Assembly: GCA_050736615.1 (NCBI GenBank)
Contig: JBOHWL010000281.1
Span: forward strand, 1 to 30,410
DNA length: 30,410 nucleotides
Direction: 5' to 3'
Source: JBOHWJ01 sp050736615
GTDB lineage: Bacteria > Desulfobacterota > Binatia > Binatales > Binataceae
The translations under genes and the position numbers were made by a program. This document shows, piece after piece, positions 24,186-30,410 of this stretch (its first letter is position 1; every line of letters starts with the position of its first letter). The notes below the pieces were generated by a model. It searched no databases. It was not told where the DNA came from and worked only from the letters and a program-made list of their open reading frames with translations.

Positions 24186-25205
24186 ATGGCAAATAAAGAT
24201 TTCGAGTTGCAGCAACTGCTCAGGGCCTATCGCAAGGGGGTAATCTCCGATGAACTCCTTGCCGCGCAGATGGCGGAACTAGGTGCCGGCGGAAACGGGC
24301 GAAGCGTTCCGAATGGCTCCGCGCGCCCGGAGAAAAGCTATGATCGAGCCGCCGAGGACCTCGGCAATATCGTCGCGCTCGAACACGTCAACGTCACGGT
24401 CCCCAATCAAGAGCTGGCGACCCGCTTCTATATTGATGCGCTTGGGTTGACGCGCGACCCGTACATGATGACCGGCCCTGCCAATATGTGGGTAAATGTT
24501 GGGCGCAGCCAATTCCACTTGCCGACCAGCAAGCCGCAACTGCTGCGCGGGCATACCGGTGTCGTGCTGCCGAATCGCGCGGCGCTGCTGAAGCGTTTGA
24601 CACGCGCGCGTAAACACCTCGAAGGCACACATTTCAATTTCCGCGAACTTGACGGATGTGTCGAATCAACCTGCCCCTGGGGCAACCGCATCCGCTGCTT
24701 CGAACCGAGCGATCGCTTCGGCCGAATAACGCTCGGCATCCCTTACGTCGAGTTCGACGTGCCTCCTGATACTGCGGATGGAATCGCGCGATTCTACCAA
24801 CAGATTATGGGGGCTCAAGCGGCTCCGCTGGAGGACAAACAAGGGCGTTTTGCATGCGTGACAGTCGGAAACGCGCAGAATCTGTTTTTCCGCGAGACCG
24901 ATCGTTCGCTGCCCGCCTATGACAACCATCACATCCAGATCTATATCGCGGATTTTTCGAGACCGTATAACAAGCTCAAGAATAAAGGGCTTATCACGCA
25001 GGAAAGCGACCAGCATCAGTATCGATTCCAGGACATCATTGATCCTGATAACGGGAAACCCTTGTTCACGATCGAACACGAGGTGCGCAGCCTGAAACAT
25101 CCGCTGTATATGCGGCCGTTGGTCAACCGCAATCCGGAACAGAATATCATGCGGTATTCGCCCGGCTACGATGCGTGGAATTGGGCGATGGCGCCCGCCA
25201 ACTGA
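24186..25205 (+). CDS. Double-VOC-domain protein with N-terminal SHOCT-like module
   Basis: 339-residue protein. Residues 1-32 (from NKDFELQQLLRAYRKGVISD to MAEL) repeat the SHOCT-like module of the cupin at 21510. A spacer to about residue 62 follows. A first VOC domain spans about 63-175 (H67 in LEHVNVTVPN, H111, E173 in RIRCFEPSD). A second spans about 183-300 (HHIQIYI at 248-254, E297 in FTIEHEV). Two VOC modules in one chain are the layout of extradiol-type dioxygenases and related lyases, so a ring-cleaving or C-C bond chemistry is possible but unproven. The ATG at 24186 lies after GAAGGAGGAAAG. The frame extends 15 codons upstream without similarity. Confidence 0.9.
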   Translation: MANKDFELQQLLRAYRKGVISDELLAAQMAELGAGGNGRSVPNGSARPEKSYDRAAEDLGNIVALEHVNVTVPNQELATRFYIDALGLTRDPYMMTGPANMWVNVGRSQFHLPTSKPQLLRGHTGVVLPNRAALLKRLTRARKHLEGTHFNFRELDGCVESTCPWGNRIRCFEPSDRFGRITLGIPYVEFDVPPDTADGIARFYQQIMGAQAAPLEDKQGRFACVTVGNAQNLFFRETDRSLPAYDNHHIQIYIADFSRPYNKLKNKGLITQESDQHQYRFQDIIDPDNGKPLFTIEHEVRSLKHPLYMRPLVNRNPEQNIMRYSPGYDAWNWAMAPAN

Positions 25206-25673
25206 GCGAGCTGACGGGAAGTTGACATCGCCGCGTGTCGCAGGATGCGTGGCGATTCGTTTCAGCTTCATCCTTACGAATTCGCGTAAGGAGAGTGCCC
25301 CGCGATGCCGCCAGTGCCCTTTGAGCTGCCGGTGCCCGCTGTGGAAAATTTACCATATCGCTCTTCCCAATATGCCTCGGAACCTGTTTTTTCGCAGCCG
25401 CGTTTCGTAACCGGAAAAAGATCTTGTCATCGCACTGGCTAGTCGTCGATGGCACCGCCTCAAGCATCGCGGTACTATCGGCTAAGCGCGTGGACAGAAT
25501 CTTACGTTCTGCTGACGGCATAACATCGATGCTTTAACGACGTCAACTATTTCCGTCTGCAAATATCCGTCTGTAAGTAACGTTCAGGTTGCTCGCGGAT
25601 CGCATGCGTCAAGCTTGCTCCCAAGCCGCAGGCGCGATAATGGACGGGAAACTTCTCTCCGAGGGTTTCAGCT
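25206..25673. other. 468-bp intergenic stretch, no convincing gene
   Basis: Contains a 7-bp perfect hairpin, CCTTACG / CGTAAGG, at 25272-25291, possibly ending the VOC transcript. There is also a 45-codon plus-strand frame (25305-25442, MPPVPFELPVPAVENLPYR) with AAGGAG about 11 nt upstream but no recognisable family. A near-tandem 14-mer containing TCCGTCTG occurs twice around 25548-25576. I see no RNA gene. Confidence 0.5.
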
Positions 25674-26024
25674 ATGCGACTCTGTCGCCTCTATAGTGGT
25701 GATGATCAACAGTCCCATCTGGAAGAACTCAAGATGGCATTTGCGCCCGGGCAAATCGCCGAGCAAACACCGCTGCAACCAGCGACGGGCGTGATCTTCA
25801 CGCGGATGGCGCCGAACGCGTTCGTGGATTGGCACAATGCGCCGCGCCGCCAGTACGTGATAACGCTCGCCGGCGGAGTTGAGATCGGGCTCGGCGACGG
25901 CTCTTTGCATCGTTTTGGCCCCGGCGAAGGAATTCTCGCCGAGGACTTGACCGGGAAGGGTCATACGACGCGAGCGGTTGGCGACGAGCCGCGGGTAATG
26001 ATGATTGTCCCGCTGAAAGATTAG
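25674..26024 (+). CDS. Small cupin-fold protein
   Basis: 116-residue protein resembling single-domain cupins. MAPNAFVDWHNAPRRQYVITLAGGVEIGLGDG gives the first motif, with H54 as the likely metal ligand and an RQYV strand. FGPGEGILAEDLTGKGHTTRAVGDEP supplies the second, with H97. This HNAPRRQYVI-type cupin is common beside catabolic enzymes and is usually annotated only as cupin. The ATG at 25674 has GAGGG about 9 nt upstream. It is separated from the VOC gene by 468 bp and followed by a gene-poor stretch, so probably monocistronic. Function unknown. Confidence 0.85.
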   Translation: MRLCRLYSGDDQQSHLEELKMAFAPGQIAEQTPLQPATGVIFTRMAPNAFVDWHNAPRRQYVITLAGGVEIGLGDGSLHRFGPGEGILAEDLTGKGHTTRAVGDEPRVMMIVPLKD

Positions 26025-26057
26025 CGCGCGCATCGCGTTTCGCACCCGCGTGATCGA

Positions 26058-26402
26058 TCAGAAGCTGTGGCTAAGTCCGATTTCGGAGTCATAGCTCGAC
26101 CAGCGGATGAAATTGTCGTCCTCGTGCGAATCCTTCAACTGACTATAGCTATAAAGGAGGAAACCCACCATCGGACGCGCCGGGCCGAACCACGCCGGGC
26201 GTGAATAGAACAAGCGCACATGGGCTTCAATGCCATTTTGCGAAGCCCATTCGGTGCCGCCTTCGTTACGTAATGAATTCCAGCGGTTGATCCAGTTGCC
26301 CTCGGCCCCGGCTTCGAAGAGGAAATGCGTGAGCGCATCGGTTGCCCGCAAATAGTCGCTTGATGGTCGCTCCCGCCTTCCAACCCCGGCAGGAGGCGTC
26401 GA
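26058..26402 (-). pseudogene. C-terminal fragment of a probable outer-membrane beta-barrel protein
   Basis: The minus frame is open from an in-frame TGA near 26404 to the stop at 26058, with no ATG or ribosome-binding site; TTG at 26351 is the only start-like codon. Alternating aromatic and polar residues (WASQNGIEAHVRLFYSR, MVGFLLYSYSQLKD) resemble amphipathic barrel strands. The end, YDSEIGLSHSF, has the terminal Phe used for barrel insertion. Third-position GC is high, as in real genes of this window. No upstream part of the protein is seen, so this looks like a 3' relic. Confidence 0.4.
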
Positions 26403-26823
26403 TCATGAAATACTGTTTTCTGGTGAACCTGCGGCCGGAATTATGGCGCTGGACCGGCGCTTCACAATTTTGCGAAAAAAACTCGATACGGTGTTCAAGG
26501 GGCTTACGTGGCTTCGCGCCGCGCCGCGGCGTTCGATGAAAATTGCGGAAAATTCACCCACAATCTCGTTTTCGGCGGTTACGTCGCGGATGGATTCCGC
26601 CAAAGTCAGCTTCGCTTGCTCGTTCCGCGCCGCTGCACTAGCGTGAGTTTCAGGCATAGTCGGCGAAGTCAATGCCGCGAACGCCCTTAGGTGCGGAATG
26701 TACGGCGCCATCCGCAACCGCCAAGGGTCAGGCGTCGCCCGTGATGATTAAACCGCCATCGGCGGCGACGCCGTCAGGTGATCCCCGAGGGCAACACCCG
26801 CGCCTTTTCGGAGGCCAGCTTCC
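26403..26823. other. 420-bp stretch with no confident gene
   Basis: On the plus strand, AGGAGG precedes ATG at 26405 (MKYCFLVNLRPELWRW), but the frame soon turns into basic, low-complexity residues and stops at 26539. On the minus strand an 84-residue frame, 26403-26657 (starting MPETHASAAARNEQ), looks moderately protein-like but has no ribosome-binding site. I assign neither. Confidence 0.45.
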
Positions 26824-28506
26824 ATGTCGTACGATTTACTCGTTAGGAATGGCACTGTGGTTGACGGTACTGGAGCGGCGCCACGCCGCGCCGACATCGC
26901 AATCGCGCAAGGCAAAATCGTCGCGATCGGCGAACTCAAGGAAAGCGCCAGTCAAGTGATCGACGCATCAGACTTGGTCGTCGCGCCCGGCTTCATCGAC
27001 CCGCATACTCATTACGACGCCCAAATTTGTTGGGACCCGTATATCACCTCGTCATCATGGCATGGCGTAACCTCGGTGATGATGGGGAATTGCGGCGTAG
27101 GTATCGCGCCTTGCCGCCCCGCCGTGCGCGAAATCGCCGCATGGGACCTGGTCAACGTCGAAGCGATTCCGTTCGAGGTTCTAAGCAAGGGCATCAAGTG
27201 GGAATGGGAAACCTTTCCGGAATACCTAGATGCCGCCGAACGCCGCGGCAGCGGTATTAATCTGGGCTTCCTCGCGCCCTTGACGCCCTTTCGCCATTAC
27301 GTAATGGGCGAGGAGTCGATGGAACGGGAGGCGACCAAGGCTGAAACCGCACAGATCAAAGCCATATTGAAAGAAGCGGTGGCGGCGGGTGCGTTTGGCT
27401 TCACTACCAGCACCGCGCCGCAGCATATCGGCTATAAAGGACGCCCGCTGGCGTGCCGCAACGCCAGCCGCGACGAGTTCAAGGCCTACGCCAACGCACT
27501 CAAGGAGTTGGGTCGCGGCGCTATCGAACTCGCCCTGACCAAGTCGGTTTCAGTCATCAGCGACGAAGAGTGTGAGTTTCTCGACTTTCTTTTGACGGAG
27601 AGCGGCCGGCCGGTAACGTGGCTCGCGTTACTCAATCGCGATGATCTGCCCGACGCATGCCAGGAATCGCTGCGCAAAGCCGGTTCGCTGATCAAACGTG
27701 GCGGCGTTCCCCAGGTGACCTGCCGTCCCCTGATAGTGCAAATTGACCTGCGCTCGCCATTTATCTTCGCCAATCTCGATTGTTGGAATCCGGTCTTCAA
27801 TCAGCCGGCCGCGGTGCAAGCGAAAATCTATCGCGATCAGAATTTCCGCAACGCTTTCCGCAAAGCGCTGGAACGCCCGGCAGTTTTCAATGGCAAATGG
27901 GAACGGCTCGAAGTGAAGGAGGCGTTCAATCCTGCCCTCAAGCCGCTTGAGGGCCGCACCGTGGCGGAGATCGCGAAAGAGCGCGGCTGCGATGGGGTCG
28001 ACGCGTTTTTGGACCTCGCACTCGAAGATGACTTGCGGATTCAATACTCGATGGCGCTATTTAATGCCGATGAAGCGCGCATTCCCGAATTGATTCGCGA
28101 TCCGCGCACGATGGTTGGATTGTCGGACGGTGGCGCGCATGTCGATATGCTGTGCGACGCCGGCTATTGCACCTATCTGCTCGGCACGTGGGTGCGCGAT
28201 CGCCAGTCGATGACGCTCGAACATGCGATCAAGCGCATCACTTCCGAACCCGCCGACTACTTCGGCATCAAGGGACGCGGGCGCTTGCTGCCCGGTCTGG
28301 CGGCCGACCTCGCGATCTTCGATTTTCAAACGATTGGATCGAATATGCGCGGCGAGATGCGCAACGATTTACCCGGCGGCGGCCGCCGGTTCGTGATGCC
28401 GGCGCGCGGCGTCGAATACACGGTCGTCAACGGTGCGGTGCTTTACGAACATGGTAAAGCGACCGGCGCGTTGCCCGGACGGGTATTACGTTCGGGCCAA
28501 TGCTGA
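26824..28506 (+). CDS. N-acyl-D-amino-acid deacylase (D-aminoacylase) family amidohydrolase
   Basis: 560-residue metal-dependent amidohydrolase. The start YDLLVRNGTVVDGTGAAPRRADIAI leads to APGFIDPHTHYD (H61, H63), the barrel metal motif. C90 in MGNCGVGIAP is the cysteine ligand typical of D-aminoacylases. GLSDGGAHVDML near residue 435 carries the catalytic Asp. ITSEPADYFGIKGRGRLLPGLAADLAIFD closes the fold, and a C-terminal small domain ends in VNGAVLYEHGKATGALPGRVLR. Family members deacylate N-acyl-D-amino acids, or cleave other amides; many homologues have unknown substrates. The ATG at 26824 is preceded by GGAGG at 9 nt. It is followed at once by family II repeat copy 3. Predicted cytoplasmic, since no signal peptide is present. 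Confidence 0.93.
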   Translation: MSYDLLVRNGTVVDGTGAAPRRADIAIAQGKIVAIGELKESASQVIDASDLVVAPGFIDPHTHYDAQICWDPYITSSSWHGVTSVMMGNCGVGIAPCRPAVREIAAWDLVNVEAIPFEVLSKGIKWEWETFPEYLDAAERRGSGINLGFLAPLTPFRHYVMGEESMEREATKAETAQIKAILKEAVAAGAFGFTTSTAPQHIGYKGRPLACRNASRDEFKAYANALKELGRGAIELALTKSVSVISDEECEFLDFLLTESGRPVTWLALLNRDDLPDACQESLRKAGSLIKRGGVPQVTCRPLIVQIDLRSPFIFANLDCWNPVFNQPAAVQAKIYRDQNFRNAFRKALERPAVFNGKWERLEVKEAFNPALKPLEGRTVAEIAKERGCDGVDAFLDLALEDDLRIQYSMALFNADEARIPELIRDPRTMVGLSDGGAHVDMLCDAGYCTYLLGTWVRDRQSMTLEHAIKRITSEPADYFGIKGRGRLLPGLAADLAIFDFQTIGSNMRGEMRNDLPGGGRRFVMPARGVEYTVVNGAVLYEHGKATGALPGRVLRSGQC

Positions 28507-28510
28507 ACCA

Positions 28511-28660
28511 TTAGGGACTCTCTGCACAATCCCATTTGTCATTCTGAACAGAGTCTGCGAAGTGAAGAATCCCAGTAAAAAGCTCGCAAAAGCAAAAGGA
28601 TGCGAGATTCTTCGTTGCACTCAGAATGACAGAACCACCCCTTGTGCAGAGCTTCCCTAG
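28511..28660. repeat. Dispersed repeat family II, copy 3 (complete, with terminal inverted repeats)
   Basis: 150 bp bounded by TTAGGGACTCTCTGCACAA (28511-28529) and TTGTGCAGAGCTTCCCTAG (28642-28660), which match in 16 of 19 positions when inverted. A nested pair, TGTCATTCTGA / TCAGAATGACA, is perfect. It could fold into a long hairpin and end the D-aminoacylase transcript. The neighbouring module CAGACGAGCCCGCGAGCTCC at about 28681-28700 resembles one inside copies 1 and 2. No coding capacity. Confidence 0.75.
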
Positions 28661-29110
28661 GTGGCGCGAAGCGGAGCCAAGCAGACGAGCCCGCGAGCTC
28701 CGTTGCGGAAAAGAGGTGGGAGCGGCTCGCGTACATTTACGCGGACCGCTCTCCCTGTTGCGGCAACGCTTTGGAAGAGCTGTCCTTTAAGGGCGAGTAA
28801 GCCGCCAGACGAGCGCGCATGGAATGCCCACCAGCGCGGCGCACACGATTTCAGGCTTGATCAACGCGCTCCGCACCATGGCGGCTTCGCGTTCACCCCA
28901 AGGGACCTCGACGCATGCATCGATTTGCAGGCCGCTGTTCACGAAGGCGGTGATGTAATCCGGCCCTCAAGCCAAGTGCGAAGCACCGCGAGGTACGTGC
29001 AGGCCAAGTAGGTAATAGGCAGGCCGGATTATTCGCATCACCGCCTCCCCGCAAAGAATGCGCAAGCCGGTTTCTCGACGACGCCCGAGGACCGCCCTGA
29101 AGGCGTTTAT
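28661..29110. other. 450-bp stretch, no confident gene
   Basis: Begins with the family II flanking module. The minus strand 28966-28787 reads a 59-residue frame (PDYITAFVNSGLQIDACVEV...) that looks protein-like, but it starts after a TGA and has no start codon. I see no other structure before the MetE-like stop at 29111. Confidence 0.5.
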
Positions 29111-30211
29111 TCAAGGCCACACGCGATGAGCGACCTCGACGACCAGTTCGAGCTTGCGCTTTTGCGCCGCCGCGTCGAGCGGGTTGCCTTTGATTCCCGA
29201 GGCAAAACCGCATTGCGGCGACAGTCCCATTTGTTCGCGCGGGAAATAACGGGCCGCCCCGTCGATTCGCGCGACCAACTGGCCGACCGGTTCCAACGCG
29301 CTCTTTTTTGTTGACACCAGGCCCAACACGACTTGCTTGTCGTGTGGCACGTCGGCCAATGGTGCGAACGAGCCCGAGCGCCAATCGTCGTATTCGAGGA
29401 GAAATACCCCGTAGTGGTTGGCCCGCTTGAACACCTCTTGCGAGATTGCCTCGTAGCCCCCCTGGCTCAGCCAGCGCCCGTCATTATTGCCACGGCACAT
29501 ATGCAGGCCGAAGCTGATTCCGGGAACGTCCGCCAGGCCGTTGAGCAGGTCGAGGCCTTCGCCGAGCACGCGCGTGGGCGAGATGCCGTTTAATTCAAAC
29601 ACGTTGCGCTGCGCGCTCGGGTCAACCATGATTGCCAATTCCGGAGCGTCAATCTGGATATATTCGCATCCCAACCGCGCAAGCTCGCGGATTTCCTCCC
29701 GGATGATTTCGGCACCGTCGGCGAATAGCTCGAAGGGATCGCGATAAACGCCGCGCGCTTCCGTTGCCGACCAGAACATGAACAGCATCATGGGACTTGG
29801 CAAAGTCACCTTGATTGGCTTGTGCGCCCTGGCGCGCGCATACACGAATTCCTCACCCACCATCGAGCGCAGGCGGCGCAACTTCCCGGTCGCGGCGAGA
29901 CCTAGCGACAGCTCTTCCACATGGTTCTGATCGGTATGCCAGGGCTTGGTGATCGAGCGATCCCGCGACAGGCCCTCGGTGGTTTCCACTAGCGAGCCGA
30001 GGAAACTCAAACGGCGCTGCTCGCCATCGGAAACGAGCTCGAAGCCCGCGTTTTCCTGCAGCGCCAGTGCCTCGTCCACGGCCTGATCTTCAATGCGTTT
30101 CAGCTCCGCCGCGCTTAGCTCATCGTGGCGATACCTGCGCTTGGCATCCTTCAGGTAGTCCGGACGGAGCAGGGAACCGATCGTTTGTGCGCGATAAATT
30201 GTCGTGGTCAT
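29111..30211 (-). CDS. MetE C-terminal-like (cobalamin-independent) methyltransferase
   Basis: 366-residue protein matching only the C-terminal catalytic barrel of MetE, as in the short archaeal and bacterial MetE-like family. It would transfer a methyl group, perhaps to a thiol, using zinc. All four zinc ligands are visible: H237 and C239 in GLHMCRGN, E273 in FLLEYDD and C334 in SPQCGFAS. The N-terminus TTTIYRAQTIGSLLRPDYL and YIQIDAPELAIMVDP are family signatures. I use ATG at 30211, with GGAG 6 nt upstream; the frame stays open to 30397 without similarity. The methyl donor may differ from the folate of full-length MetE. The last 199 bp of the window hold no gene I can support. Confidence 0.92.
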   Translation of the reverse strand: MTTTIYRAQTIGSLLRPDYLKDAKRRYRHDELSAAELKRIEDQAVDEALALQENAGFELVSDGEQRRLSFLGSLVETTEGLSRDRSITKPWHTDQNHVEELSLGLAATGKLRRLRSMVGEEFVYARARAHKPIKVTLPSPMMLFMFWSATEARGVYRDPFELFADGAEIIREEIRELARLGCEYIQIDAPELAIMVDPSAQRNVFELNGISPTRVLGEGLDLLNGLADVPGISFGLHMCRGNNDGRWLSQGGYEAISQEVFKRANHYGVFLLEYDDWRSGSFAPLADVPHDKQVVLGLVSTKKSALEPVGQLVARIDGAARYFPREQMGLSPQCGFASGIKGNPLDAAAQKRKLELVVEVAHRVWP

Positions 30212-30410
30212 GCGAAGCTCCCGATCAAAAGCGGAACCTAAGTCAACGCGACCTTGGCTCAATTCCCTTGCTGCGAGCGCGTCGCTTGAAAGCCAGCCAC
30301 GCGAAACGCGCCAGCGCGGGATTAAGTGATGTAAGGAAGCGCCAGCATACGCCTCTGGCGGACCACACGCACCGGGTCGGGGCGATGGTTCGGGCAAAAA
30401 AAAGGCGGTC

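Noticed and set aside
26403..26657. 84-residue minus-strand frame starting MPETHASAAARNEQ
   Set aside because: No ribosome-binding site, mixed third-position bases unlike the real genes, and no family recognised.
28787..28966. Minus-strand 59-residue frame (ITAFVNSGLQIDACVEVPWG) resembling the C-terminal region of family I CoA-transferase subunits
   Set aside because: It starts directly after a TGA with no start codon, and the likeness to the DAxVxxPxG pattern is too short to trust by eye.
28893..29384. 163-residue Arg-rich minus-strand frame
   Set aside because: Overlaps the MetE-like C-terminus in another frame and has a composition typical of GC-rich shadow frames.

Overview
High-GC chromosomal window of an environmental bacterium. 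The gene mix is COG2159 amidohydrolases, several crotonases, luciferase-like flavin oxidoreductases, a family III CoA transferase, cupins and VOC proteins. It resembles soil lineages with large catabolic gene sets, such as Candidatus Binatota and related uncultured groups. That placement is inference from gene content; there is no rRNA or marker gene here. I saw no tRNA, rRNA, CRISPR array, transposase or phage gene.

Layout. 1-4650: a crotonase cut by the left edge (-), a small membrane protein (+), then a same-strand run of amidohydrolase, rhodanese, PduO-type cobalamin adenosyltransferase and MBL-fold hydrolase. 4650-6180: gene graveyard with a truncated SAM methyltransferase facing a frameshifted beta-helix protein. 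6183-10872: a solute-binding-fold protein without signal peptide (+), then cyclase-family hydrolase, SnoaL-like protein and a 12-blade NHL propeller lipoprotein, all on the minus strand. 10873-11482: SDR remnant and a dispersed repeat. 11483-16118: VOC protein, aldo/keto reductase, CoA transferase and a second COG2159 amidohydrolase. 16316-20772: a compact likely operon of alpha/beta-hydrolase-fold protein, two LLM flavin oxidoreductases and a deacetylase-type amidohydrolase. 20825-26024: cupins, two non-canonical crotonases and a double-VOC protein on alternating strands. 26025-26823: mostly non-coding, with the tail of a probable outer-membrane barrel. 26824-30211: D-aminoacylase-family amidohydrolase, a repeat, and a MetE-like methyltransferase.

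Taken together the genes look like an accessory catabolic region. CoA activation, crotonase steps, flavin mono-oxygenation, and amide or ring hydrolysis by metal-dependent hydrolases would act on an unknown carboxylic, aromatic or amide substrate. The least ordinary feature is a short N-terminal module of about 32 residues, resembling SHOCT, shared by two otherwise unrelated proteins: a cupin (21510) and a double-VOC protein (24186). The fold-level calls are firm; substrates are not deducible from sequence.

Two families of short non-autonomous repeats are present. One (AACAGGCCGT ends, about 155 bp) has copies near 3784 and 8217. The other (CTAGGGAAGCTCTGCACAA ends) has copies near 11225, 14572 and 28511. 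They sit directly after genes or beside gene remnants.
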